From contig CAPEBR010000008.1 of the NCBI GenBank assembly GCA_948602995.1, positions 62,001-126,000 of the forward strand: a DNA stretch of 64,000 nucleotides. The letters run 5' to 3'. Below the pieces are notes generated by a model that did no database searches, was not told the origin of the DNA, and saw only the letters and a list, made by a program, of their open reading frames with translations. This document shows, piece after piece, positions 1 through 8,695 of this stretch. Position 1 is the stretch's first letter. Each line of letters begins with the position of its first letter. A program made the translations under genes and the position numbers. Origin of the DNA: an uncultured Dorea sp. Its GTDB lineage: Bacteria; Bacillota; Clostridia; Lachnospirales; Lachnospiraceae.

Positions 1-331
1 CGAGCAGCTTAAGGATCATCCTGCTTACCAGGAATGGCTTCGGTCCGGCGGAAGGATCCCTTTTCCGGGAGGGGAGGGAATGGATGAGTTCTGTGACAGA
101 TGTGTGAAGGGGTTCTGCCGCATGGCAGAGAAGTTTATGGAGGAATCCATGGAAACTGCGGCATTTGTTGTACACGGGGGAACCATCATGGCCATCCTTG
201 ACCGCCTGGCAGGGCATGAGGAGGGTTTCTATCACTGGCAGGTAAAGAACGGGGAAGCATACCGGGCGGGCCTTTGTGAGAGGGAGTGGAGAAGCGGCAT
301 AAGGAGATTGACGGAGATAGAAAAATTATGA
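1..331 (+). CDS. Histidine phosphatase, CobC-like (5' end outside window)
   Basis: The frame is open from base 2 and ends at the TGA at 329-331, so only the C-terminal ~109 residues are visible. The pieces FPGGEG and VVHGGT are the late motifs of the phosphoglycerate-mutase-type histidine phosphatases; the His in VVHGGT is the second active-site histidine. The next gene (cbiB) starts inside its stop codon (ATGA overlap), so it belongs to the cobalamin operon. By position it is probably alpha-ribazole-5'-phosphate phosphatase (CobC), which removes the phosphate during nucleotide loop assembly. The specific substrate is inferred from the neighbours only; the fold is clear. Confidence 0.75.
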   Translation, partial: EQLKDHPAYQEWLRSGGRIPFPGGEGMDEFCDRCVKGFCRMAEKFMEESMETAAFVVHGGTIMAILDRLAGHEEGFYHWQVKNGEAYRAGLCEREWRSGIRRLTEIEKL

Positions 332-1290
332 GAATGATTGTAATTGTCATACTGGCATTTTTACTGGACCTGATATTGGGAGACCCGGTGTGGCTGTACC
401 ATCCGGTCCGGATAATCGGACTTCTGATTTCCGGGCTTGAGAGGATCTTACGTAAAGCGGCAGGGGAGTCGGAAAAAGGGCTTTTATTTGCCGGAGGCCT
501 TCTGTGGATTCTGGTAAGCAGTATATCCGTCGGGGCGTCAAAAGGACTGCTCCTTCTGGCCGGGGAAGTGCATCCGGTTCTGGCATCTGCCCTGGAGGTA
601 TTCTGGTGTTACCAGCTTCTGGCGGCAGCTTCCCTTAAGAAGGAGAGCATGAAGGTGTATGAAAGGCTTAAGGAGGGAGATCTGGCCGGAGGCAGGCAGG
701 CGGTATCCATGATTGTGGGGAGGGATACCATGAACCTTACGGAAGACGGGGTGGTCAGGGCAGCAGTAGAGACGGTTGCCGAGAATACTTCGGACGGGGT
801 GACTGCGCCCATGCTCTATATGCTGATAGGCGGCGCGCCCCTTGCGTTCCTTTACAAGGCAGTGAATACGATGGATTCTATGCTCGGATATAAGAACGAC
901 AGATATCTGTATTTTGGCAGGGCGGCGGCTAAGATGGACGATGTGTTTAATTTCCTTCCGGCAAGGATCTCGGCTCTGCTTATGACGGCGGCAGCATTTC
1001 TATGCGGCATGAATGCGAAGCTGGCATGGAAGATCTACCGGCGGGACCGATATCGCCACGCAAGCCCGAACTCAGCCCAGACCGAGGCTGTATGTGCCGG
1101 TGCGATGGGAGTACAGCTTTCTGGAGATGCATATTATTTTGGAAAATTATATGAGAAGCCATTTATAGGGGATCCGGTCCGCCCGGTCTGTCCAGAGGAT
1201 ATCCCTCTTGCCTGCCGCCTGATGTATGGGACAGCCCTGCTGACTTTAATACTGGGCGCAGGGATCCGGTGGATGGCGTTCTGCATGTAG
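328..1290 (+). CDS. cbiB: Adenosylcobinamide-phosphate synthase CbiB
   Basis: Integral membrane enzyme that joins aminopropanol phosphate to adenosylcobyric acid late in cobalamin synthesis. The start chosen is the ATG at 328, which overlaps the upstream stop by ATGA; an ATG at 286 in the same frame would add 14 polar residues before the first membrane helix. The product has 320 residues, usual for the family. Visible family motifs are LGDPVWLYHPV near the N-terminus, AENTSDGVTAP in the middle, NTMDSMLGYKNDRY, and the C-terminal RHASPNSAQTEA. Several hydrophobic segments fit the known multi-pass topology. cobD, which makes the aminopropanol phosphate partner, follows 17 bases later. Confidence 0.95.
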   Translation: MRMIVIVILAFLLDLILGDPVWLYHPVRIIGLLISGLERILRKAAGESEKGLLFAGGLLWILVSSISVGASKGLLLLAGEVHPVLASALEVFWCYQLLAAASLKKESMKVYERLKEGDLAGGRQAVSMIVGRDTMNLTEDGVVRAAVETVAENTSDGVTAPMLYMLIGGAPLAFLYKAVNTMDSMLGYKNDRYLYFGRAAAKMDDVFNFLPARISALLMTAAAFLCGMNAKLAWKIYRRDRYRHASPNSAQTEAVCAGAMGVQLSGDAYYFGKLYEKPFIGDPVRPVCPEDIPLACRLMYGTALLTLILGAGIRWMAFCM

Positions 1291-1307
1291 AGGAGGCGGC
1301 AGATTGA

Positions 1308-2375
1308 ATGGAATATCAGCATGGCGGCGACGTCTATACATATGAAGGAATGATTGATTTTTCGGCAAATATTAACCCGCTTGGTCCTGGCAGCGCGGTG
1401 GTGCAGGCAGCCCATGATGCTCTTGACCGTATGGCCCGGTACCCGGATGCAAGGTGCAGAAGGCTTAAGAAAGCACTTGCAGGGAGACTGGGAATGGAGG
1501 AGGAATACTTTATATTTGGAAATGGAGGGGCGGAGCTGATTTTTTCCCTGGTTCTGGCGGGACGGCCGAAAAAAGCAGTGCTCCTGGCGCCGTCCTTTCT
1601 GGAATACAGGCAGGCGCTGCAGGCAGTGGATTGTGAGATCACCCTGTTTCCCCTCTGTGAGTCTGCGAATTTTCAGCCTGGGGAGGAGTATCTGGACTGT
1701 CTTAAGGAAGATATTGACATGATTTTCTTATGCTCACCCAGTAATCCGGTAGGAAATGTAATCGAGCATAAGCTGCTGCTTGAGATCTTAGAGCGGTGCA
1801 GGGACAAAAAGATCCGCATGGTAATGGATGAATGTTTCTGTGAGTTTCTGGATTCCTGGGAAGAGCATACACTGCAGGAGCAGGTCAGGGAGTATCCGAA
1901 TCTGTTTATCCTGCGGGCATTTACGAAGATGTACGCCATGCCGGGCCTGAGGCTGGGATACGGGATGTGCAGCGACCAGGGCCTTCTTGATCAGATGGAG
2001 CGGATGCGACAGCCCTGGAGCGTATCGGTCGTGGCCCAGGAGGCCGGCGAGGCTGCGCTTAGAGACAGAGAGCATCCTGTCCGGACAAGGGAATATATCA
2101 GGAGGGAGAGAGCACGGATCCTTAAGGAGCTTGACAGACTGGGGATCAGGTATTATCCCCCCATGGCAAATTATATCTTTGTCAGAAGTGAGTCTGACCT
2201 CTATGAGGAACTAAAGAGGCGGGGAATACTGATCCGGGACTGCAGCAATTATGACGGACTGAATCGTGGATATTACCGGTTTGCAGTCAGGACGGAAGAG
2301 GAAAATACCAGGCTTTTGGAGGAATTAAAAAATATTTATGAAAGGAGGGGGTACAAATGGCAAAATCTATTATGA
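1308..2375 (+). CDS. cobD: Threonine-phosphate decarboxylase CobD
   Basis: PLP-dependent fold-type-I enzyme of 355 residues that decarboxylates L-threonine O-3-phosphate to (R)-1-aminopropan-2-yl phosphate, the linker that CbiB attaches. The N-terminus has the histidinol-phosphate-aminotransferase-like signature FSANINPLGP. The PLP-binding lysine lies in RAFTKMYAMPGLRLGY. An AGGAGG at 1291-1296 supports the ATG at 1308. The 3' end overlaps cobQ by 19 bases, suggesting translational coupling. A histidinol-phosphate aminotransferase is the main alternative, but the position between cbiB and cobQ favours CobD. Confidence 0.92.
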   Translation: MEYQHGGDVYTYEGMIDFSANINPLGPGSAVVQAAHDALDRMARYPDARCRRLKKALAGRLGMEEEYFIFGNGGAELIFSLVLAGRPKKAVLLAPSFLEYRQALQAVDCEITLFPLCESANFQPGEEYLDCLKEDIDMIFLCSPSNPVGNVIEHKLLLEILERCRDKKIRMVMDECFCEFLDSWEEHTLQEQVREYPNLFILRAFTKMYAMPGLRLGYGMCSDQGLLDQMERMRQPWSVSVVAQEAGEAALRDREHPVRTREYIRRERARILKELDRLGIRYYPPMANYIFVRSESDLYEELKRRGILIRDCSNYDGLNRGYYRFAVRTEEENTRLLEELKNIYERRGYKWQNLL

Positions 2376-3922
2376 TTCAGGGAACCATGTCAAATGCAGG
2401 AAAGAGCATTCTAGCTGGAGGATTGTGCCGGGTACTGACCCAGGACGGGTATCTGGCGGCGCCATTTAAATCACAGAATATGGCGCTGAATTCTTTTATT
2501 ACAAAGGAAGGGCTTGAGATGGGGCGGGCCCAGGTGATGCAGGCAGAGGCAGCAGGCATTGAACCTGCGGTGGAGATGAATCCGATTCTTCTAAAGCCCA
2601 CCAATGACACCGGATCCCAGGTAATTGTAAATGGGGAAGTGGCAGGCGTTATGTCAGCGTCAGAGTATTATGAGAAGAAGCAGCAGTACATTCCAGTGAT
2701 TCAGGAGGCCTACCGGAAATTAGAAGAACGATTTGACGCTATTGTAATCGAAGGGGCGGGCAGCCCTGCAGAGATTAACTTAAAGGAGAATGACATTGTG
2801 AACATGGGCCTGGCAGAGATGGTGGATGCGCCGGTTATTCTTGTAGGGGATATTGACAGAGGCGGTGTATTTGCACAGATTGTTGGAACAGTGGAACTAC
2901 TTGAGGAAAAAGAGCGCGCGCGTATCAAAGGAATCATTATCAATAAATTCAGGGGAGATAAGAAGATTCTTGAGCCGGGGCTTGGGATGCTGGAGGAGAA
3001 GACCGGGATTCCTGTCTGCGGGGTAGTTCCCTACTTTTATCTGGATATTGATGATGAGGACAGCCTGACAGAGCGGTTTGGAAAGAAGGAGGGAGGAGGA
3101 AGAATTGATATTGCCGTGATCCGTCTGCCCCGGATCTCAAACTTTACGGATTTCGCCTCTTTAGAGGGGATGGAGGACGTCTCCCTCAGGTATGTAAGCA
3201 GTGTGAGTGACTTCGGTGATCCAGATGCAGTGATGCTGCCTGGAACGAAGAATACGATTGCAGATCTTTTGTGGCTCAGACAGAGCGGGCTGGAGGCAAG
3301 GATTCTGCAGCACAGCGCAGGAGGAAGGCTTCTGTTTGGAATCTGCGGGGGGTATCAGATGCTTGGAGAGGTCATTGAGGATCCGGAGGGCATGGAGCAG
3401 CAGGGAAGTATTAAGGGAATGGGTCTGCTTCCCATGAAGACTACATTTATTCCAGAAAAGACACGGACACGGGTGAAGGGACATTTTCGGAACGTAAAAG
3501 GACTTCTTCATGAACTGAGCCAGGTGGAGATTGAAGGCTATGAGATCCATATGGGCGTCTCGGAGTCTTCGGGAGAACGGATGCTGGTACTGACAGACGA
3601 GGTAACGCACGGGGAGCCGAAGGAGGACGGACTGTGCAGTGAACATGTGTATGGCTGCTATGTGCACGGGATTTTTGACCGGGCAGAGGCAGCAGAAGCA
3701 GTTGTGCGCGCTCTGCTTCTGCAAAAAGGCTGTCCGGCGGACCATGTGAAGGCAGTCAATATGTCAGAGTATAAAGAAGAGCAGTACAATAAGCTGGCAG
3801 ATATCATCCGGGAAAATGTTGATATGCAGGCAATCCGGCGGATACTGGAAGAGGGTGGAAAGGAATCGCAGAAGTCCTGGCAGGGAGGCAGGTCTGAAGG
3901 ATTGCAGGAAAATAAGAAATGA
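2357..3922 (+). CDS. cobQ: Cobyric acid synthase CobQ/CbiP
   Basis: Glutamine-dependent enzyme that amidates four side chains of adenosylcobyrinic acid a,c-diamide. Its 521 residues match the family. Residues ~3-230 form the dethiobiotin-synthetase-like ATPase domain, with GTMSNAGKS as the phosphate-binding loop and VGDIDRGGVFAQ. The C-terminal half is a class-I glutamine amidotransferase, with the nucleophile Cys in LFGICGGYQMLG and the catalytic His in YVHGIFD. An AGGAGGGGG sequence just before the ATG at 2357 lies inside the cobD coding region. The last four bases overlap cobU. Confidence 0.96.
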   Translation: MAKSIMIQGTMSNAGKSILAGGLCRVLTQDGYLAAPFKSQNMALNSFITKEGLEMGRAQVMQAEAAGIEPAVEMNPILLKPTNDTGSQVIVNGEVAGVMSASEYYEKKQQYIPVIQEAYRKLEERFDAIVIEGAGSPAEINLKENDIVNMGLAEMVDAPVILVGDIDRGGVFAQIVGTVELLEEKERARIKGIIINKFRGDKKILEPGLGMLEEKTGIPVCGVVPYFYLDIDDEDSLTERFGKKEGGGRIDIAVIRLPRISNFTDFASLEGMEDVSLRYVSSVSDFGDPDAVMLPGTKNTIADLLWLRQSGLEARILQHSAGGRLLFGICGGYQMLGEVIEDPEGMEQQGSIKGMGLLPMKTTFIPEKTRTRVKGHFRNVKGLLHELSQVEIEGYEIHMGVSESSGERMLVLTDEVTHGEPKEDGLCSEHVYGCYVHGIFDRAEAAEAVVRALLLQKGCPADHVKAVNMSEYKEEQYNKLADIIRENVDMQAIRRILEEGGKESQKSWQGGRSEGLQENKK

Positions 3923-4461
3923 TTCATCTTATAACAGGAGGAAGCGGCAGCGGCAAATCAGAATATGCCGAGAATATGATGTGCCATTACCAGAAGGAAG
4001 AAGGGGAGCAGCTCATTTATATTGCCACCATGTTCCCCTATGGCGAAGAGACAAAGAGAAAGATCAGGCGGCATCAGAGAATGCGCCGCGGCAAGGGATT
4101 TGAGACCATTGAGCGCTATACGAATCTTGCAGGCCTTGTGGATGTGCTGAAGAGATATGAATCTGTTTCAGTGCTGATTGAATGCATCTCGAATCTGGCG
4201 GCAAATGAGCTGTACATGGAAGAAGGGGCAAAAGAGAGCACAGCCGAAGAGATTTTAACAGGGACTGAAGCAGTATGCAGGATTGCCAGAAATGTGGTCA
4301 TTGTAACAAATGAAGTATGCTCCGAAGGATTCTTCTGCAGTCCGGAGATGATTCGCTATAAGCAGGTCATGGGCGAGATCAACTGCTGCCTGGCAAAAAG
4401 AGCAGACCGTGTGACGGAAGTCGTGTATGGGATTGCAGTGGAGGTGAAAAAGGATAGATGA
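3919..4461 (+). CDS. cobU: Adenosylcobinamide kinase/guanylyltransferase CobU
   Basis: CobU phosphorylates adenosylcobinamide and then transfers GMP to it. The 180-residue protein opens with a Walker A loop, GGSGSGKS. The stretch RRHQRMR, around residue 54-60, is the expected place of the guanylylated histidine. VIVTNEV is the later strand-and-loop motif. The segment after it (CSEGFFCSPEMIRYKQ) departs from the usual GIVPxxxLARRFRD pattern of this family; that pattern is instead present in the short cobU-like gene immediately downstream. It overlaps both neighbours by four bases (ATGA), so expression is coupled. Confidence 0.88.
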   Translation: MIHLITGGSGSGKSEYAENMMCHYQKEEGEQLIYIATMFPYGEETKRKIRRHQRMRRGKGFETIERYTNLAGLVDVLKRYESVSVLIECISNLAANELYMEEGAKESTAEEILTGTEAVCRIARNVVIVTNEVCSEGFFCSPEMIRYKQVMGEINCCLAKRADRVTEVVYGIAVEVKKDR

Positions 4462-4853
4462 AAATGATTATAGGAGGCTCCTTTCAGGGGAAGCTGGATT
4501 ACGCAAAGAAGCTATATCCAGAAATTCTCTGGGCAGACGGAAGAGACTGCCCTTATGGCGAAGTCAGAACCTGCGGGGGAATCTTTCACCTGGAAGCATA
4601 CATCCGCCGGATTATGAAAGAGGAAGAAGACCACGGCAGGAAATATCTGGGGCTCCTGGAAGAGTTGGGAAGTATCAACCCGGAAATCGTGGTAGTCAGC
4701 GATGAGATCGGATACGGACTGGTGCCACCGGATCCCTTTGAGCGCAGATACCGGGAGATAGCCGGCCGGATCTGTACCAGGATCGCATCCGATGCAGAGC
4801 AGGTTGACCGAGTAGTATGCGGGATTGCCGTGACTATAAAAAATAAACTCTAA
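4458..4853 (+). CDS. Short CobU-like protein
   Basis: A 131-residue protein starting in the cobU stop codon (ATGA overlap). It resembles CobU at both ends: GGSFQGKLDYAKK matches the P-loop region but has Leu where the usual Ser/Thr follows the lysine, and VVVSDEIGYGLVPPDPFERR matches the C-terminal nucleotide-site motif that the upstream cobU lacks. The middle part, including the guanylylated-histidine segment, is short. It may be a partner or a second kinase-like subunit. Which half-reaction it supports cannot be told from sequence. Confidence 0.7.
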   Translation: MKMIIGGSFQGKLDYAKKLYPEILWADGRDCPYGEVRTCGGIFHLEAYIRRIMKEEEDHGRKYLGLLEELGSINPEIVVVSDEIGYGLVPPDPFERRYREIAGRICTRIASDAEQVDRVVCGIAVTIKNKL

Positions 4854-4870
4854 GAGAGGAGACGCAGACA

Positions 4871-5509
4871 ATGGAACTGGAAAAAGTACTGCCAGAGGAG
4901 ATAGAAAAGAGAAGCTTTGAGATCATAACAGAAGAATTGGGGAACTACTCTTTCATACCAGGAACAGAACAGATTGTAAAGCGCTGCATCCATACCAGCG
5001 CGGATTTCGAATACGCAAAGAACCTGGTATTTTCTGAAAACGCAGTAGAGAAAATATTAGAATCCATCCGAAACGGTGCGTCTATTGTGACAGACACGCA
5101 GATGGGAAAAGCAGGGATAAATAAGAAGAGGCTAAATGAGTACGGCGGAGAGGTACACTGTTTCATGAGTGACGAGGATGTTGCCGCAGAAGCAAAGAGA
5201 CGCGGGACGACCCGTGCAGCAGTCAGTATGGAAAAAGCGGCAGGACTGGATGAGAAACTGATCTTTGCAATCGGAAATGCACCGACCGCGCTGGTCAGAT
5301 TATATGAGCTGATTTCAGAAGGGAAGCTAAATCCAGAGGCAGTGATTGCAGTTCCGGTGGGATTCGTCAATGTCGTGCAGTCAAAAGAACTAATCCTGAC
5401 GCTAAAGGATACGCCATATATTGTGGCAAGAGGGCGTAAAGGGGGAAGCAATATCGCGGCATGCATCTGCAATGCGCTGCTGTACGAGCTGGGGCAGGAG
5501 AAGTTTTAA
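4871..5509 (+). CDS. cbiC: Precorrin-8X methylmutase CbiC/CobH
   Basis: Moves the methyl group from C-11 to C-12 to give hydrogenobyrinate or cobyrinate in corrin ring synthesis. The 212-residue length is normal. The catalytic histidine lies in RCIHTSADFEYA, and the C-terminal glycine-rich VARGRKGGSNIAA is typical of the family. A GAGAGGAGA ribosome site precedes the ATG. This is the last gene of the run; the next 150 bases are a structured repeat and no further corrin gene is visible on this side. The presence of cbiC shows that ring-building as well as late-step genes are in the operon. Confidence 0.95.
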   Translation: MELEKVLPEEIEKRSFEIITEELGNYSFIPGTEQIVKRCIHTSADFEYAKNLVFSENAVEKILESIRNGASIVTDTQMGKAGINKKRLNEYGGEVHCFMSDEDVAAEAKRRGTTRAAVSMEKAAGLDEKLIFAIGNAPTALVRLYELISEGKLNPEAVIAVPVGFVNVVQSKELILTLKDTPYIVARGRKGGSNIAACICNALLYELGQEKF

Positions 5510-5525
5510 TTTCCATCCCCCAGTC

Positions 5526-5655
5526 CGGGAATGCGCACCAGCTGCGCATTCCGTGAGAACGTGATTCAGGAGTGAGGGGCGATTTTTGCGTAGCAAAATT
5601 GTTAATATCGCCCCGAATGGCTGCTATGAACGACCTTGTGTCGTGAATAGCAGCC
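5526..5655 (+). repeat. Structured GTTACT-family repeat, copy 1
   Basis: About 130 bases that fold into three successive stems: GGAATGCGCA/TGCGCATTCC, then the unpaired block GTGAGAACGTGATTCAGG, then GGGCGAT...ATCGCCC with the apical TTTTGCGTAGCAAAA, then GAAT, then a stem GGCTGCTAT...ATAGCAGCC. The same order of stems and the same unpaired block occur near 13.6, 18.4 and 32.5 kb with different but still pairing stem bases. In this copy the GTTACT ends have become GGCTGCT/AGCAGCC. It lies downstream of cbiC. Confidence 0.8.
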
Positions 5656-5682
5656 ATTTTTAAAAATACCCCGTCCCCAATT
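5656..5682. repeat. Half GGGGACGGGG palindrome
   Basis: The sequence ATTTTTAAAAATACCCCGTCCCCAATTA directly abuts the structured repeat. It is the right half of the palindrome found whole at 11637, 28033 and 32900. The left half is missing, as if the structured repeat replaced it. Confidence 0.75.
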
Positions 5683-5689
5683 AATTTTC

Positions 5690-5718
5690 TTGACCAATTG
5701 TTCGAAAAGTGCTAAAAT
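5690..5718 (+). promoter_or_regulatory. Promoter of oppA
   Basis: TTGACC at 5690-5695 and TAAAAT at 5713-5718 with a 17-base spacer form a good sigma-A promoter. Transcription would start near 5725 and give a leader of about 120 bases before oppA. Confidence 0.65.
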
Positions 5719-5846
5719 GGATTTGTATTTTTTTAAGTTTTTGTTAAGATTTACTTAATTGTTAAAGGTAGAACCAGGGAATCTATGTTTCCTGTTTAGT
5801 GCTACATATAAGCTAATAGAACTTAGAGAAGGAGGGAATTCATTTT

Positions 5847-7499
5847 ATGAAGAAGAGAATATTAGCTGCTTTATTAACTCTGGCTATGACTGCTGCTATG
5901 GTAACAGGATGCAGTACGCCGAGTACAGGAGGAGACTCAGGAGAGGGCGGAGGAGATTCCGGCGCTGCTTCTGGGGAGAAGGTATTCCGTTATGCGACGA
6001 ATACCGAGCCGACGACTCTGGATCCGACCAAGGGACAGAGCATAGGTGATAATGAGATTCAACATGCAATTACAGAGGGCCTTACTCGTAATACTGCAGG
6101 CGAGGTAAAACCAGGTATTGCTGAAAAATGGGAGATTTCCGAGGACGGCCTTACATATACCTTCCATTTACGAGATGCAAAGTGGAGCGACGGTGAGCCG
6201 ATCAAGGCTGCTGACTATGAGTTCAGCTGGAAGAGACTGGTAGATCCGGAGACAGCAAGCCCGTATGCATTTATCGGAGATTATCTGAAGAATGGTTATG
6301 CGATTGAGACTGGCGAGAAGGATCCGTCCGAGCTTGGCGTAAAGGCAATTGATGATAAGACATTAGAGGTTACGCTTGAGAATCCGACCTCTTACTTCTT
6401 AAGTCTGATTGGTTCATCAGGACAGTACGCGCCGCTTCGTCAGGATATTGTAGAGGAGTACGGCACAGATTTTGCGGCAACAGCAGACAAGAATGTTTAC
6501 TCAGGACCGTTCAAGATGACAAAGTCTGAGAACAATGAGTATATCTTCGAGAAGAATGAGAACTACTGGGATGTTGATTCCATTAAGCTTGACAGGTGTG
6601 AGCTTTCTTATGTTGAGAAGCCGGATACACAGCTTTCCATGTATGAGGCGGGAGATCTGGATTATGTTATGGTTCCGTCAGCATATGTACCGGATTATAA
6701 GGACAAGTCTGAGAAGTTCATGAACGGTAACGTTGACTTCTGCTACATTAACTCACAGAGTGAGAACAAGGTTCTTCAGAATAAGGACTTCCGTCTGGCT
6801 CTGAATTATGCAATTAGCCGTAAGGAATACAATGACCTTGCAAATACTGGAATCTATGAGCCGTTTAACGGACTGGTATTCCCGGGACTGCAGGCAAAGG
6901 GTAAGACATACGGTGAGGCTTATGAGATGAAATCCTATCCGATCGAGGGCGACCAGGAGCAGGCAAAATCTCATCTGGATGCTGCTATGAAGGAGCTGAA
7001 CATCGCATCTCCTGGAGATATTGAGATTGAGCTGACTACAACAGATGCAGAGTCCAGCAAGAAGATCGCTGAGGTTATTCAGGAGCTTTGGCAGAAATCA
7101 CTGGGAATCAAGGTAAAGATCCGTCAGGTAACCTATGCAGAGATTTATGGCAATGTATTCCCAGAGCACGACTTTGAAGTTGGTTACGGCGGATGGGGCG
7201 CAGACTATGACGACCCATACAGCTACGTAGAGCTTTTCAAGGGCGACAGCTCTTATAACTACAGCCAGTTTGTGAACAAGGATCTGGACGAACTCCTTGT
7301 AGCTACACAGAAAGAGACTGATACAGACAAGCGTATGGATATGCTGAAAGAGGCAGAGCAGATGATTCTTGACGAGGGCGCTTTCGTACCACTTCAGGCA
7401 AGAAACATCTTCTATATGCTTGACGATGATACAACAGGAATTAACTTCTATTACTGCAGCCTTAACATCGACTGGGTATATGCAGATGTTGCACAATAA
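5847..7499 (+). CDS. oppA: Oligopeptide ABC transporter substrate-binding lipoprotein OppA
   Basis: Extracellular lipoprotein of 550 residues that captures peptides for the OppBCDF importer. The signal peptide ends in VTGCS, with Cys-22 the lipidated residue, followed by a Gly/Ser-rich linker to about residue 45. The rest matches the SBP family 5 fold: TEPTTLDPTKGQSIG near the mature N-terminus and the LRDAKWSDGEPIKAADYEFSW segment typical of OppA. An AGAAGGAGG ribosome site precedes the ATG. A strong terminator lies between this gene and oppB, so OppA is probably made in excess over the membrane parts. Confidence 0.93.
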   Translation: MKKRILAALLTLAMTAAMVTGCSTPSTGGDSGEGGGDSGAASGEKVFRYATNTEPTTLDPTKGQSIGDNEIQHAITEGLTRNTAGEVKPGIAEKWEISEDGLTYTFHLRDAKWSDGEPIKAADYEFSWKRLVDPETASPYAFIGDYLKNGYAIETGEKDPSELGVKAIDDKTLEVTLENPTSYFLSLIGSSGQYAPLRQDIVEEYGTDFAATADKNVYSGPFKMTKSENNEYIFEKNENYWDVDSIKLDRCELSYVEKPDTQLSMYEAGDLDYVMVPSAYVPDYKDKSEKFMNGNVDFCYINSQSENKVLQNKDFRLALNYAISRKEYNDLANTGIYEPFNGLVFPGLQAKGKTYGEAYEMKSYPIEGDQEQAKSHLDAAMKELNIASPGDIEIELTTTDAESSKKIAEVIQELWQKSLGIKVKIRQVTYAEIYGNVFPEHDFEVGYGGWGADYDDPYSYVELFKGDSSYNYSQFVNKDLDELLVATQKETDTDKRMDMLKEAEQMILDEGAFVPLQARNIFYMLDDDTTGINFYYCSLNIDWVYADVAQ

Positions 7500-7631
7500 T
7501 ATCAGCTAGCGACAGTTCAGACGTCAGAACGGCGGCGTCTGGCCGGCAGCATGATATTTTGAGTATTAAGAATGTGTCAGGCGGGTTTTTAGACAGGATC
7601 TTAAGGCCTGCCGGGCATCATGATGAAAAGG

Positions 7632-7677
7632 AGATTCAGGAAAGAAGGCATGTTCGTCCTTTTCTGAATCTTTTTTT
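7632..7677 (+). terminator. Terminator/attenuator between oppA and oppB
   Basis: AGATTCAGGAAAGAAGG pairs with CCTTTTCTGAATCT, followed by seven T. It lies in the 266-base gap between oppA and oppB and would end most oppA transcripts while letting a fraction read on into oppBCDF. The rest of the gap shows no convincing gene. Confidence 0.85.
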
Positions 7678-7765
7678 CGTATCTGCTATAGACGGAGGCA
7701 GCCTGGAGAGGGCGGCCTGCCGGAATGATTATATAGATGATTCTATCTGCATAGGAGGATAAAGG

Positions 7766-8686
7766 ATGCTTAAGTATGTCACAAAACGAGTGGTCGCTGC
7801 GATACTGACAGTATTTGCCCTGGTGACGATCGTGTTTTTCCTGGTTCGGCTGATGCCGGGTGAACCCTTTACCAGTGCAAAGCTTACAAAAGAAGTGGCG
7901 GAAAATATGAATTCTTATTATGGATTCGATAAACCTATTTTAGAGCAGTATTTTACATATATGGGGAATCTGCTCCATGGTAATTTTGGATATTCCATGA
8001 AATATACGAATAAAACTGTAAACTATATCATTGGACAGACGTTTCCATTTTCAGCGGATCTCGGTATCCGTGCATTGTGCCTTGCGGTTTCCATAGGTCT
8101 GGTGCTCGGTATTATAGCCGCAAGGAACAGAGGGAAAAAATTAGACTTTGCCTGCGTGCTTATCGCAATTGTCGGCACCAGTATTCCGGATTTTATTATG
8201 GGAGCCCTTCTCCAGTATTTCTTTGGAATCAAGTGGGGGCTGCTTCCGGTCGCAAAATATCTTGGCATTGAATATACAATTCTGCCTGCCTGTGCCCTGG
8301 CGTTCTATACGCTTGCTTCTGTCTCGCGTATTATGCGTTCCAGTATGCTGGAGGTAACATCCCAGGATTATATAAAGACGGCCCGTTCAAAAGGATTGTC
8401 AGAGCTGCGTATTACGTGCAAGCATCAGATCCGCAACGCAATTATGCCGGTTATGACAGTTCTTGGCCCTACGGTGGCGTCCGTACTGACCGGTACATTC
8501 GTAATTGAGGCGATTTTTGCAATCCCCGGAATGGGTAAATATTATGTGGAAAGTGTCAATAACAACGACTATGCCATGATTCTTGGAATGACGGTGTTCT
8601 ATGGCTGCTTCCTCGTGCTTTGTAACTTAATTGTTGATATTCTGTACGGCGTGGCTGATCCGCGTGTACGTATTGGAAAAAGGTAG
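7766..8686 (+). CDS. oppB: Oligopeptide ABC transporter permease OppB
   Basis: A 306-residue membrane permease with the standard first helix (YVTKRVVAAILTVFALVTIVF shape, residues ~4-25) followed by LVRLMPGEPF, the OppB/DppB signature. The EAA loop that contacts the ATPases is seen around residues 200-230 (DYIKTARSKGLSE). About six transmembrane segments are expected. AGGAGG lies 8 bases before the ATG. The stop codon directly abuts the GTG that opens the oppC frame. Confidence 0.93.
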   Translation: MLKYVTKRVVAAILTVFALVTIVFFLVRLMPGEPFTSAKLTKEVAENMNSYYGFDKPILEQYFTYMGNLLHGNFGYSMKYTNKTVNYIIGQTFPFSADLGIRALCLAVSIGLVLGIIAARNRGKKLDFACVLIAIVGTSIPDFIMGALLQYFFGIKWGLLPVAKYLGIEYTILPACALAFYTLASVSRIMRSSMLEVTSQDYIKTARSKGLSELRITCKHQIRNAIMPVMTVLGPTVASVLTGTFVIEAIFAIPGMGKYYVESVNNNDYAMILGMTVFYGCFLVLCNLIVDILYGVADPRVRIGKR

Positions 8687-8695
8687 GTGAGCAGG

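Noticed and set aside
7559..7762. A 67-codon open frame between oppA and oppB.
   Set aside because: No ribosome site, no recognisable protein, and it runs through the terminator hairpin.
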